DNA of 64,000 nt from Sphingomonas sp. QA11 (GTDB lineage: Bacteria; Pseudomonadota; Alphaproteobacteria; Sphingomonadales; Sphingomonadaceae). Made by a program: the position numbers and the translations under genes. The stretch is from NCBI RefSeq assembly GCF_028473665.1, contig NZ_CP098774.1, positions 682,001 to 746,000 of the forward strand, read 5' to 3'. How positions within the stretch are numbered: position 1 is the first letter of the stretch; each line of letters starts with the position of its first letter. The notes under the pieces are model-generated. The model was not told where the DNA came from. It searched no databases and saw only the letters and a program-made list of their open reading frames with translations. Shown here piece after piece: positions 34,050-42,866 of this stretch.

Positions 34050-35689
34050 CCGGCGCTGGCCTTGTCCCCTGGGCTATCGAAGCGCTGATCGCCTCGGCGA
34101 TGCTGATGGTCGTGGTGCTCTTGCTGCGCGGGTCGGTACGCCGCGCCTTCGGGCCGGACATCGCCTATGCGCTGTGGGCGCTGCCCGCGCTCCGGCTCTT
34201 CCTTCCGCCCCTGCCGCAATCCTGGCGCGAGATCGCAGTCGCGCCAGTGATCCGCGCGAGCGAGCAGATCACTGTCTATGTGATCGAACCGCTCGGCGGA
34301 GACGCCACCGCGCCCGTCGCTCAAAATCCCTCGCTTGGCCCCATATTGGTCTCGCTCTGGGTGCTGGGTGCGGTGGCGTTCATCGCCTGGCATGCGACGG
34401 CGCACGCCCGCTTCTGCCGCCGCATGCTGGCGGAGACATCGCGCGAGACGGAGATCGAGGGTGGAATCCAACTGATCGAGACCGATGCGGCGAGCGGTCC
34501 GCTCGCCTTCGGCATCTGGCGTCGCTACGTCGCCTTCCCGCGCGATTTCACCGAGCGCTATGATCTCGATGAACGCGATCTCGCGCTCGCCCATGAGCTT
34601 GGCCATCATCACCGCGGGGATCTGGTCGCCAACTGGGTCGCGCTCGTCGTGCTGGCGCTCCACTGGTTCAACCCGATCGCCTGGCGCGCCTTTCGTGCCT
34701 TTCGGGCGGATCAGGAAATCGCCAATGACGCGCGTGTCCTCGCCGGCAAGAATCCGATGCTGCGGCACACCTATGCCTGCGCGATCGTCAAGGCGGCCCA
34801 TGGCGGCGCCGTTTCGGCCGCATGCCATCTCCACACGATAGAGGATCTGAAAGGGAGGCTGAGAATGCTGAGCACCAAAAGGACGTCGCGCCTGCGCCTC
34901 GTCAGCGGCTGTGCGACAGTCGCGATGCTGACCCTCGCCGGGTTGGGTGTCACCGCGTCTGGCACGCAGGCGGCCGAACGCGTGCGATCAGGCGTCGAAA
35001 AGGCGACGGGGGTCAGCCTGGCTGAGCTCAGCCCGATGGCCACCGCTGCCTCTCAAGTGGAAGACGGCCCAGCACCGACGCCGGCTCCGCTTCCCGAACC
35101 TGCGCCGATGCCAGCCCCAGCCCCGGTCGTTGCGATGAATGCTGCGCCTGTGCTCATCCCGGTTCAGGCGATGAATGTTGCTCCGGCCGCGCCTTCTGCA
35201 CCTCCCGCACCCCCCGCGGCACCGTCGTGGAACGGCAGCGGCAACGAGAATAGCACCACCATCACCGTTTCGCCGGAAGGCAAGGTCACCACGCGCAAGG
35301 TAGTGCGCATCACGCGCCACGAAAAAGACGGCAAGCTAGTGACCGACGATTTCCCCGATATGGCGAATATCCCCGAAGTCTCGTCCCGCAATTGCGTGCG
35401 CGACGGCCGGCGCGGCGAGATGGTGATCAATGAGAAGAAGGGTGACAAACGCGTCATTGTCATCTGCACCAACCGCATTGAGCAGGTCGCGCGCGAAGGA
35501 GCCACGATCGCAGCGCGGAGCAAAGATATCCAACGCAACGCTTATCGCGGCGCACTGGACGGTCTGCGCGTCGCGCAGGAAAACATGCGGAGGGATCAGG
35601 CGATGAACGAGATCGGACGCAGGGAAGCGATTAAGGCGCTCGATGGCGCGATCCGAGACATGGAGGCCAATCTGGCCGAGGTGAACTGA
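34046..35689 (+). CDS. BlaR1-type M56 membrane metalloprotease
   Basis: 547 residues. Three or four N-terminal transmembrane helices surround the M56 peptidase domain, whose zinc motif HELGH is at about 183-187 with a following acidic residue. A further helix follows near 285. The C-terminus is not a penicillin-binding domain: it is a Pro/Ala-rich stretch (about 335-400) and a charged region ending in helical repeats with Glu and Asn. It therefore should not sense beta-lactams the way BlaR1 does; the signal it detects is unknown. It probably cleaves or inactivates the BlaI-like repressor. Confidence 0.88.
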   Translation: MTGAGLVPWAIEALIASAMLMVVVLLLRGSVRRAFGPDIAYALWALPALRLFLPPLPQSWREIAVAPVIRASEQITVYVIEPLGGDATAPVAQNPSLGPILVSLWVLGAVAFIAWHATAHARFCRRMLAETSRETEIEGGIQLIETDAASGPLAFGIWRRYVAFPRDFTERYDLDERDLALAHELGHHHRGDLVANWVALVVLALHWFNPIAWRAFRAFRADQEIANDARVLAGKNPMLRHTYACAIVKAAHGGAVSAACHLHTIEDLKGRLRMLSTKRTSRLRLVSGCATVAMLTLAGLGVTASGTQAAERVRSGVEKATGVSLAELSPMATAASQVEDGPAPTPAPLPEPAPMPAPAPVVAMNAAPVLIPVQAMNVAPAAPSAPPAPPAAPSWNGSGNENSTTITVSPEGKVTTRKVVRITRHEKDGKLVTDDFPDMANIPEVSSRNCVRDGRRGEMVINEKKGDKRVIVICTNRIEQVAREGATIAARSKDIQRNAYRGALDGLRVAQENMRRDQAMNEIGRREAIKALDGAIRDMEANLAEVN

Positions 35690-35730
35690 GGGGGAAACAG
35701 CTTTCTTCTTCTATTCCTTTCCTCGTTTGG

Positions 35731-35776
35731 GGAGAGGTGAGGGGCCTTCCCGCGGCGGCGGGAAGACCCCTCTCCT
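35731..35776. terminator. imperfect GC-rich hairpin after blaR-like gene
   Basis: GGAGAGG..GGGGCCTTCCCGC pairs with GCGGGAAGACCCCTCTCC around GGCG and runs into CTTT. It resembles the REP-like element at 31671-31774 and could serve as a terminator for the blaI-blaR transcript. Confidence 0.5.
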
Positions 35777-35870
35777 TTGTGATGAACCGGTATCGACGCA
35801 AAGCCGGGCTCTTCACCCCGCAAGCAGGGACAGGGTTGCGCCGCCGCCCGCGACCCGCCATCTGCACCGC

Positions 35871-36728
35871 ATGAGCGAGCAACTACCAGGCGTGGCCGAG
35901 AAGCTCGAGCCGCTCGTCGTCCGGGTGCTGGCACCCAACCCTTCGCCCTTTACCTATACCGGCACGCAGACCCATCTGGTCGGCACGACCGACCTGGCAG
36001 TGATCGACCCCGGGCCTGACGACGCGGGCCATGTCGAGGCGCTGGTCCGTGCGATTGCTGGGCGCCCGGTCGTCGCTATCGTCATCACCCATACGCATCG
36101 CGACCACAGCCCCGCCGCGCGTGCGCTGAAGCTCGCCACCGGCGCACCGATCGTCGGTTGCGCTCCCCTCGCGCTCGACGATCTTGGGCCTCGCGCTGAC
36201 GCTTCGTTCGACGCTGACTACGCGCCTGATCGTATCTTGGCTGAAGGAGAGTCGGTTTCAGGCGAGGGCTGGACGCTCACCGCTGTCGCCACGCCCGGGC
36301 ACACGTCGAATCATCTCGCCTTCGCGCTGCCCGAGGCCGGGGCGCTTTTCTCGGGTGACCATGTGATGGGCTGGTCGACCACCATCGTCTCGCCCCCCGA
36401 CGGGGACATGGCGGCGTACATGGCCAGCCTCGACAAGCTGATGCACCGCGAAGACCGCATCTATTATCCAGCGCATGGCGACCCGGTGGAGGATCCCAGG
36501 CGCCTCGTCCGCGGTATGATCGGCCACCGCAAGCAGCGCGAGGGCCAGATACTGCGCCTGCTCCGTGCCCAGCCCCAGGCGATCGCGGCGATGGTCGAGC
36601 GTATGTATGTCGGCATTGACCCACGGCTCTTTCCCGCAGCGGAGCGATCCGTGCTTGCCCATCTGATCGATCTGCGCGACCGGGGCCTCGTCTCGCTCAG
36701 AGGAGACGCCTGGGAGATGGCGGCATGA
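35871..36728 (+). CDS. MBL-fold metallohydrolase (LACTB2-like)
   Basis: 285 residues from the ATG at 35871. The metallo-beta-lactamase fold has the metal motif HTHRDH (about 74-79), then GHTSNH, GDHVMG and the terminal PAHGDP. The C-terminal 70 residues form the winged helix typical of LACTB2-like/beta-lactamase-like hydrolases, whose characterised members act on RNA or thioesters rather than antibiotics. It lies downstream of the blaI/blaR pair but is separated by a hairpin, so the link to beta-lactam sensing is doubtful. Its stop overlaps the next ATG. Confidence 0.85.
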   Translation: MSEQLPGVAEKLEPLVVRVLAPNPSPFTYTGTQTHLVGTTDLAVIDPGPDDAGHVEALVRAIAGRPVVAIVITHTHRDHSPAARALKLATGAPIVGCAPLALDDLGPRADASFDADYAPDRILAEGESVSGEGWTLTAVATPGHTSNHLAFALPEAGALFSGDHVMGWSTTIVSPPDGDMAAYMASLDKLMHREDRIYYPAHGDPVEDPRRLVRGMIGHRKQREGQILRLLRAQPQAIAAMVERMYVGIDPRLFPAAERSVLAHLIDLRDRGLVSLRGDAWEMAA

Positions 36729-37408
36729 AGTTCCTCGGCAAGTTTGCCGGTGCGCTTGCACTGATCGCCCTGTTCATCGCAGGCAGCTTCTGGGCGCTCG
36801 GCTATTATGTCAGCGGCAAGGTGAAGGGTCCCGATCCGGTGACGATCGCCAGCGCTTCGCTTCAGGGCCTGAAGGAACAGAACCGTCTTTCCGCTTTCGC
36901 CGCGCGCTTCGTGGCGGTGACCACGTCGACCCAGTCGCAATTCGGGCTGAGCGCGAAGAAGACGCTGATCATGCCGGGTATGGTCCGCTACGAAGTCGAT
37001 CTCGCCAAGCTGCGGCAGAAGGATGTGACCTGGGACGCCGGGACCCGCACGCTCGGCGTGGTCCTGCCGCCGGTCGAGGTCTCCGCGCCGCAGATCGATC
37101 TCACCCAGATGCGCGAATATGGCGAGGGCGGAATTCTCTCGACCTTCACCGACGCCGATTCGAAGCTGCAGGACGCAAATCGCCGCGCCGGGCAGCAGGA
37201 ACTGGTGCGCCAGGCGCATGAGGCGGTACCGCTGAATCTGGCGCGCGATGCGACTCGCCGTGCGGTCGAGCGCAGCTTCGCCATGCCGCTCAAGGCGGCG
37301 GGCATGGACGTCACGGTGAAGGTGCGCTTCGCCGACGAGGCAAAGGACAATAACGAGGTGTGGGACACGACCCGCTCGCTCGACCAGGTTTTGGGAAACA
37401 GGAAGTAA
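36725..37408 (+). CDS. DUF4230 domain protein
   Basis: 227 residues with an N-terminal transmembrane helix (about 8-30) and an extracytoplasmic domain beginning PVTIASASLQGLKEQNRLS, the DUF4230 pattern. No catalytic motif is visible. It overlaps the MBL-fold gene by four bases (ATGA) and precedes nadA by two bases, so all are likely on one transcript. The molecular role of DUF4230 is unknown; position suggests an envelope function. Confidence 0.82.
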   Translation: MKFLGKFAGALALIALFIAGSFWALGYYVSGKVKGPDPVTIASASLQGLKEQNRLSAFAARFVAVTTSTQSQFGLSAKKTLIMPGMVRYEVDLAKLRQKDVTWDAGTRTLGVVLPPVEVSAPQIDLTQMREYGEGGILSTFTDADSKLQDANRRAGQQELVRQAHEAVPLNLARDATRRAVERSFAMPLKAAGMDVTVKVRFADEAKDNNEVWDTTRSLDQVLGNRK

Positions 37409-37410
37409 TC

Positions 37411-38421
37411 ATGGACGCACGTAACGGCATCGGCGGCACGCTCACCGGCCTCGATCTCCGCGCCGAGATCGATTGGCTTCGCAAGGAGCGCAATGCTGTC
37501 ATCCTCGCGCATTATTACCAGAAGCCGGAAATCCAGGATCTGGCCGATTTCGTGGGCGACAGCCTCGATCTCAGCCGCAAGGCGGAGGCGACCGACGCTG
37601 ACGTCATCGCCTTTTGCGGCGTGCGCTTCATGGCCGAGACCGCCAAGATACTCTCGCCCCAGAAGATCGTGGTCCTGCCCGACATGAATGCGGGATGCAG
37701 CCTGGAGGACAGCTGCCCGCCCGAGCAGTTCGCTGCTTTCCGCGCGGCGAATCCCGATCACATCGCGCTGACCTACATCAACTCCTCGGCCGAGGTGAAG
37801 GCGCTGAGCGACGTGATCGTCACCAGCTCGTCCGCCGAGAAGATCCTCGCCCAGATTCCCGCCAGCCAGAAGATTATCTTCGGGCCAGACAAGAATCTCG
37901 GCGGCTATCTCGCCCGCAAGACCGGGCGCGACATGCTGCTCTGGCCGGGCGTGTGCATCGTGCACGAGGCATTCAGCGAGACCGAACTGCTCAAGCTCCA
38001 GCAGCTTCACCCTGGGGCACCGGTCGTCGCGCATCCGGAATGCCCGCCCTATATCCTGGATCATGCCGATTATGTCGGCTCAACTCGCGGTATCCTCGAA
38101 TATGCGCTGGCCATGGAGGGCGACACGCTGATCGTCGCGACCGAGCCGCACATCATCCACCAGATGCAAAAGGCGGTGCCCGACAAGAAATTCATCGGTG
38201 CGCCCGGCGCGGACGGCAACTGCAACTGCAACATCTGCCCGTACATGGCGCTCAACACGATGGAGAAGCTCTACGTCGCCCTGCGCGACCTGGAGCCGCG
38301 CATCGAGATCGAGGAGAGCTTGCGCCTGCGCGCCAAGAAGAGCCTTGATGCGATGCTGTCGATGGCCAGCGCCACGGTCGGCATGGGCGATCTAGGCCCG
38401 GTGAAGGTCACCGGCGACTGA
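37411..38421 (+). CDS. nadA: quinolinate synthase
   Basis: 336 residues. NadA condenses iminoaspartate with dihydroxyacetone phosphate to quinolinate, using a [4Fe-4S] cluster. Features: ILAHYYQKPEIQDLADF at the start, Cys candidates in MNAGCSLEDSC, HPECPPYI and NCNCNICPYM, and the conserved GDSLDLS. ATG 37411 has AGGAAG upstream. nadC lies 2.9 kb downstream on the same strand. nadB (L-aspartate oxidase) is not between them or elsewhere in the window. Confidence 0.95.
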   Translation: MDARNGIGGTLTGLDLRAEIDWLRKERNAVILAHYYQKPEIQDLADFVGDSLDLSRKAEATDADVIAFCGVRFMAETAKILSPQKIVVLPDMNAGCSLEDSCPPEQFAAFRAANPDHIALTYINSSAEVKALSDVIVTSSSAEKILAQIPASQKIIFGPDKNLGGYLARKTGRDMLLWPGVCIVHEAFSETELLKLQQLHPGAPVVAHPECPPYILDHADYVGSTRGILEYALAMEGDTLIVATEPHIIHQMQKAVPDKKFIGAPGADGNCNCNICPYMALNTMEKLYVALRDLEPRIEIEESLRLRAKKSLDAMLSMASATVGMGDLGPVKVTGD

Positions 38422-38451
38422 GGCTGTCGAGGCGGAAGGGGAGGTAGGGCC

Positions 38452-38970
38452 ATGTTCTTCCGCAAGAAAAAAGCGACTCGGGACTTCGCCGACGCGCCGG
38501 TTGCGACCACGCCGTTCAGGCGGATCGTGACCGGGCATGATCGCGGCGGCTGGTCGATCCTGCGCAGCATCGATACGCTGCGGCCGGTCACCACTGGCAC
38601 GGGGGAGGCGGCACTGGCGCAGGTCTGGTCGACACCGGAGGTGCCGGCCAACCTCAATGACGATAGTGACGGGACCCGCGGGCCGGGGGATGAGGGCGGC
38701 TCGATGATCCGCGTCGTCGATTTCCTGCCGGGCCGTAAATCGCGGATGCACCGGAGTTGGTCGATCGATTATGCGATCGTGCTCGATGGCGAGATCGAGC
38801 TTCAACTCGACGGCGGCGAAGTGGAGCATCTCGAGACCGGGGATATCGTCGTGCAGCGCGGCACCAGCCATCTCTGGCGCAACCCGGGCACTGAGCCGTG
38901 TCGTGTCGTCTTCGTGCTGATCGAGGCGATTCCCGTCGCGATCGAGGGGCATTTGCTTCGAGAGGAATAG
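38452..38970 (+). CDS. cupin-domain protein
   Basis: 172 residues. A basic N-terminus precedes a single cupin-type beta-barrel: IRVVDFLPGRKSRMHRS (with the first motif His), IDYAIVLDGEIELQLDGG, LETGDIVVQRGTSHLWRN (second motif with His). The RSWS-containing first motif lacks the usual HxH pair, so metal binding may be altered. It may be a small-molecule-binding or isomerase protein. It sits 30 nt after nadA with its own strong GGGGAGG site. Confidence 0.8.
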   Translation: MFFRKKKATRDFADAPVATTPFRRIVTGHDRGGWSILRSIDTLRPVTTGTGEAALAQVWSTPEVPANLNDDSDGTRGPGDEGGSMIRVVDFLPGRKSRMHRSWSIDYAIVLDGEIELQLDGGEVEHLETGDIVVQRGTSHLWRNPGTEPCRVVFVLIEAIPVAIEGHLLREE

Positions 38971-39063
38971 CCCGTCCGCGCCAGTCTCGACCCCTCGATG
39001 AGAGAGGAAGGGAATGCGCAAATGGTTAGCATTTCTCTAACTATTAGCACCTAATCGGCGGTA

Positions 39064-39372
39064 ATGTTCTCTGCGACGCCCATGTTTTCCCACTCTTGCG
39101 TGCTGATGCAAATAGCCGGAATCCTTCTGGTTTTCGCGATGCTTGCCTTTTATCCGCCGGCAACGGGGCGGATGATCCTGATCCCGCTCGGGGGCGATCC
39201 CGCTGAGGCTCTGTCCTTCGCCGTTGGCGGTGGCGCATCGCTGGTCGGCCGCGGCCCCTTTGCCGGATCGGTCGTGGTCGATGGCCATCGCGGAGACTTT
39301 GTGAATACGCTCTACCGTCATCATATCCTGATGCTGGCGGCCCCCGCCGCGGGTTGTGGGGCTACGGCGTGA
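39064..39372 (+). CDS. small protein, single hydrophobic segment (102 aa)
   Basis: 102 residues. A hydrophobic helix near 17-31 ([13 protein letters not shown]) is followed by a Gly/Ala-rich soluble part containing [14 protein letters not shown]. Its TGA overlaps the GTG start of the chemotaxis receptor (GTGA, 39369-39372), which argues for real translation and coupling. I do not recognise the family. It may modulate the receptor or be a membrane-linked partner. Confidence 0.55.
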   Translation: MFSATPMFSHSCVLMQIAGILLVFAMLAFYPPATGRMILIPLGGDPAEALSFAVGGGASLVGRGPFAGSVVVDGHRGDFVNTLYRHHILMLAAPAAGCGATA

Positions 39373-40898
39373 GCGTCGTTGACCTGGACCGCCTGCGCCG
39401 GCGCGGCTTGAGGATCCTGGTGGTATCCGCCTGGCTATGCGTGGTTGCGCTGCTCTCGATCGGACTGGCGCAAGGTGCCGCGAGCACCGGAGCCGTCGTC
39501 CTCGTCGCGATCGCCGCCAATACGGCGCCGACCGTCATGGTGCTCCGCCATCGCTACGATCGGAATGCGCGCCTGCTGATGGGCAGCTTGGCCGGACTGT
39601 ACCCGGCGCTTGGCGTCTATCTGCTCGCCGGGCATCCGTGGCAGATGGACGGGCATATGTACTTCTTCGTGGCGCTCGCCGCGCTGATCGTGCTCTGCGA
39701 CTGGCGGCCGATCGTGCTCGCGGCGGCCCTGATCGCCGTCCATCACCTGTTTCTGCAATATCTTGCGCCCGAATGGGTCTTCACTGGCTCGGGCAATTTT
39801 GGCCGCGTCGTGATCCATGCGGTGGCGGTGATCCTGCAATGCGCCGTGCTCAGCTATATCGCGATCCAGCTTCGCGGGTTGCTGATCCGCCAGGCGGAGG
39901 CACGGCAGGAGAGCGAGAGGCTCGCGGCCGAAGCGATCGAAGGACGGCGCGAGACCGAGGCTGCGATGGTCGCTACACGAGCGGCGGAGTCCCGCGAAGC
40001 AGACGAGCGGCACCGGCGAGAAATATTGGAGGCTGAAGCCGCGGACCAGCGACGCGAGGAAATGCTCGCGCTTGCCGAGGCCTTTCATGCCTCGGTCGCC
40101 GAGATTGTCGGCGTCGTCGGCACGGCATCGGCGGAATTGGAAGGCTCAGCCCTGGCTCTCAACGAGCTCGCCCGCCGCGCCAGTCGCGAGACCAACGACA
40201 CGGCGCAGGTTGCCTCCCAGTCGTCGGCCACTGCGCGGGCGCTCGCGTCCGGGGTCGAGGAGTTGACGACATCGATCCTTGCCATCGCCGCAACGGTCGA
40301 TCAGCAGGCGAAGCTGAGCGGAGACGCGCGGGCCATCTCTACCGCCGGCCACAACGCGGTGGGGGCGCTCGCCGAGCGCACCACCGCGATATCGCGCTTC
40401 GCCGAATCGATCAGCGACATTGCCGGGCGCACCAATCTGCTTGCGCTCAATGCCACGATCGAGGCTGCGCGCGCCGGCGATGTCGGGCTTGGCTTCGCGG
40501 TCGTCGCTACTGAAGTGAAGCAACTCGCCGGCCAGACTTCGGGCGCGACGGGTGAGATCCGGCTACTCGCCGGTTCGGTAAAGGGCGGGGCCGACATCGC
40601 CTGTGATGCGCTTCAGGAAATCGAGTCGACGGTCGGGGAACTGGCCGAGGCCGCGCAGGAGATCAGGGTCGCGGTCGACCGCCAGCGCGTGACCGCCAGC
40701 CTGATCGAAGCGACTGCGCGCGATACCGCATCGGGGGCCGGTCTGATGACCGAGCGGATTGCCGGCGTTGTCGCGGTCGCTGGCGATACGGAGAAATTGT
40801 CCGGTCGTGTGTCGGGCGCCGCCACTAGCCTGTCCGGCACGGCACGCGACCTGCAACAGGCTACGGAGCGGTTCGTCGCCCAGCTCCGCGCTGCCTGA
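39369..40898 (+). CDS. methyl-accepting chemotaxis-type receptor, membrane-embedded sensor
   Basis: 509 residues from the GTG overlapping the previous stop. About six transmembrane helices (residues 10-185) make up the sensor; conserved [15 protein letters not shown] and AVHHLFLQY include several His, and there is no large periplasmic domain. A coiled coil (190-240) leads to the signalling domain, whose tip matches the receptor consensus ([18 protein letters not shown], about 357-374). No HAMP domain or C-terminal CheR pentapeptide is seen. It probably signals to CheA/CheW encoded elsewhere. Confidence 0.85.
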   Translation: MSVVDLDRLRRRGLRILVVSAWLCVVALLSIGLAQGAASTGAVVLVAIAANTAPTVMVLRHRYDRNARLLMGSLAGLYPALGVYLLAGHPWQMDGHMYFFVALAALIVLCDWRPIVLAAALIAVHHLFLQYLAPEWVFTGSGNFGRVVIHAVAVILQCAVLSYIAIQLRGLLIRQAEARQESERLAAEAIEGRRETEAAMVATRAAESREADERHRREILEAEAADQRREEMLALAEAFHASVAEIVGVVGTASAELEGSALALNELARRASRETNDTAQVASQSSATARALASGVEELTTSILAIAATVDQQAKLSGDARAISTAGHNAVGALAERTTAISRFAESISDIAGRTNLLALNATIEAARAGDVGLGFAVVATEVKQLAGQTSGATGEIRLLAGSVKGGADIACDALQEIESTVGELAEAAQEIRVAVDRQRVTASLIEATARDTASGAGLMTERIAGVVAVAGDTEKLSGRVSGAATSLSGTARDLQQATERFVAQLRAA

Positions 40899-40984
40899 AG
40901 CGTCGAAGATCTGACCGGGCGTGTAGCCCAGCAACGCGACGTGCCACCTGCGTGGATGGCATACCGGCTTAGCTGTCGCAGAAT

Positions 40985-41150
40985 CCGTGGTGGAGTCCTC
41001 GGGCCAGCCCGCGACCGCCACGAGTTGCGGTTTCGGCACCGGCAGGAAATCCTCGATCGCGAGGTCGGGGTGGGGATAATGGAAGCTGTTGAGTGCCATC
41101 GGCAGCACGAACCCCTCCGCCGCGTCGGGCATGAAATAATTGCGCCGATA
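40985..41150 (-). pseudogene. coding-like fragment of unknown gene
   Basis: Minus-strand reading MPDAAEGFVLPMALNSFHYP and onward (ATG at 41132) has strong third-position GC typical of this genome for about 50 codons. The codon pattern collapses near PEDSTTDS, and the frame then runs antisense through the receptor gene. This suggests the broken 5-prime part of a gene. I cannot name the family. Confidence 0.35.
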
Positions 41151-41218
41151 TTTGTTCGGAGCAGTCCGTGAATCATCCTCGGAATAACGTTTGCGACTTC
41201 GTCGAGCTCCTGGATTCA

Positions 41219-41242
41219 GGCTCGGACAGGCTGTCCCGAGCC
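41219..41242. repeat. inverted repeat upstream of nadC
   Basis: GGCTCGGACAG (41219-41229) and CTGTCCCGAGCC (41231-41242) are complementary apart from one extra C. It lies 49 bases before the nadC start and could be an operator or a terminator of the fragment. Confidence 0.5.
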
Positions 41243-41290
41243 GCGACAATATGCAAGACCCCGCCGGGCTGATCGGGAGCAGGGCGAATC

Positions 41291-42175
41291 ATGAGCTCGG
41301 ATGTAATGTGCGATGTGCGGGAAGACCGCACCTTCTTCATCGATGGCTTCGATCTCGACGCCTTTGTTGCGGCGACGCTGGCGGAGGATCTGGGCGACGC
41401 GGGGGATATTACCTCGATCGCCGTGATTCCGGCGGATGCGCGCTTCACCGGCGTGATGGACAGTCGGGATGCGATCGTCGTTGCCGGCCTGCCCATTGCG
41501 GAGGCCTTTTTCCGCGCGCTCGACCCGGAGGTACGGATCGAGCGGCTGGTACAGGACGGTGACAGGGTTCCGGCCGGCACTGATCTGGTGCGACTTGAGG
41601 GCAGTGCGCGCGCGATGCTCACCGCGGAGCGCTCGGCGCTCAACACGGTGCAGCATCTCTCTGGCATCGCGACGCTGACTCGCAGCTATGTCGACAAGAT
41701 CCTCGGTACCGGCGCGATCCTGCTCGACACCCGCAAGACGATTCCCGGACTGCGCGTGCTGGAGAAATATGCGACGCGCATGGGTGGCGCGACCAATCAC
41801 CGCATGGGCCTGTGGGATGCCGCGATGATCAAGGACAACCATGTCGCGGTCGCCGGCGGCGTCGGCGAGGCGGTGCGCCGCGCGAAGGTCGCGGGGATCG
41901 GGCGGATCATCGTCGAGGTCGATTCGGTCGACCAGATCGAGCCGGCGCTGGCCGCGGGTGCCACGCATCTGCTCCTCGACAATATGGACCCGCCGATGTT
42001 GCGCGGCGCCGTCACGCTGATTGGCGGCCGCGTGCCGGCTGAAGCATCGGGTAAGGTGCGCTTGGAGACGATCCGCGCCATAGCTGAAACCGGGGTGACC
42101 TATATCAGTGTCGGCCGGCTGACCCAGTCGGCGCCCGCTGCGGATATCGGCCTGGATTTCACCGCTGCCCGCTGA
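41291..42175 (+). CDS. nadC: nicotinate-nucleotide pyrophosphorylase (carboxylating)
   Basis: 294 residues. It converts quinolinate and PRPP to nicotinate mononucleotide, the step after NadA. Family landmarks: EDLGDAGDITS, AERSALNTVQHLSGIAT, DTRKTIPGLRVLEKYA (PRPP and quinolinate contacts), GATNHRMGLWDAAMIKDNH, and LLLDNMDPPML. A GGGAG ribosome site precedes the ATG at 41291. It is separated from nadA by unrelated genes. Confidence 0.96.
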   Translation: MSSDVMCDVREDRTFFIDGFDLDAFVAATLAEDLGDAGDITSIAVIPADARFTGVMDSRDAIVVAGLPIAEAFFRALDPEVRIERLVQDGDRVPAGTDLVRLEGSARAMLTAERSALNTVQHLSGIATLTRSYVDKILGTGAILLDTRKTIPGLRVLEKYATRMGGATNHRMGLWDAAMIKDNHVAVAGGVGEAVRRAKVAGIGRIIVEVDSVDQIEPALAAGATHLLLDNMDPPMLRGAVTLIGGRVPAEASGKVRLETIRAIAETGVTYISVGRLTQSAPAADIGLDFTAAR

Positions 42176-42236
42176 CGGTTGCGTGAGAACAAAAGAGGAC
42201 TAAGCTGGCGACGATACCGTCGGGAGAGGGCGAGTC

Positions 42237-42395
42237 GTGGAACGAGCGAAATCGATCGTGATGCTCGATCGCCGCTATATCGGCGCGGTCGCGCCAAGCC
42301 CGGTGCGGCTGGCGCTGCGGTTGGTCGCGATCTGGTTCCTCTTCCGACTGGATACCCGGGTGTGGTTCGGCGAGAAGCTGGAGGGCAACGCCTGA
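42237..42395 (+). CDS. small hydrophobic protein (52 aa)
   Basis: A 52-residue frame from a GTG at 42237, preceded by GGGAGAGGG. Sequence begins MERAKSIVMLDRRYIG and has a hydrophobic-amphipathic helix in VRLALRLVAIWFLFRL. The end is VWFGEKLEGNA. Codon use is like that of neighbouring genes. It may be a membrane-associated peptide. The function is unknown. Confidence 0.5.
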   Translation: MERAKSIVMLDRRYIGAVAPSPVRLALRLVAIWFLFRLDTRVWFGEKLEGNA

Positions 42396-42449
42396 AGCGA
42401 GCGTCGGTCACCAGGCCGACATCATGGAATCAACCGGGGGAAAGAATCG

Positions 42450-42866
42450 ATGATCAGGCCGACTTCCATCATCCAGTTCGAACGTTTCTATCTCGCCGCG
42501 ATCGGCGTCGATGCCGTCAATACGATCCTGTCCTGGTCCGACCAGCAGGAACGGGCGTTGTTGCACCACCAGATGTTTGGTGACCTTACCCTGCCGTTGA
42601 CGACGGTGGCGGGATTCAGCCTCGCATTATTGCTGTGGTTCCTCGTCGCCCGGCAGGGCAGCGCCATCGCCAAATGGGCTCTCGCCATCTTCGTCGGGCT
42701 GGCCCTTGCCTGGACGCTCTATGCGATTCCGACCGGCCATTATTCGATTGGGCTGAGCGGCCTGCTGGGCCTTTTCTCGACGGTGCTCCAGGCTTATGCG
42801 GTCGCGATGTTGTTTCGCGGCGACGCCAGGCCCTGGTTCGGTGCAAAAACGGGAGCTGGCGCATGA
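42450..42866 (+). CDS. four-helix membrane protein (138 aa)
   Basis: 138 residues with four predicted transmembrane helices (about 10-27, 48-66, 73-92, 100-122) and a short basic tail. It starts MIRPTSIIQFERFYLA at 42450 with GGGGGAAAG upstream. The general shape matches small sphingomonad membrane proteins of unknown function. Its stop overlaps the RNase T2 start (ATGA), so the two are translated together. Confidence 0.7.
   Translation: MIRPTSIIQFERFYLAAIGVDAVNTILSWSDQQERALLHHQMFGDLTLPLTTVAGFSLALLLWFLVARQGSAIAKWALAIFVGLALAWTLYAIPTGHYSIGLSGLLGLFSTVLQAYAVAMLFRGDARPWFGAKTGAGA

Larger units (their letters stand above)
40899..41290. other. gap between receptor and nadC, with a coding remnant and hairpin
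   Basis: No intact gene is supported. It holds a coding-like fragment on the minus strand (40985-41150), an inverted repeat at 41219-41242, and must contain the nadC promoter. Confidence 0.5.
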
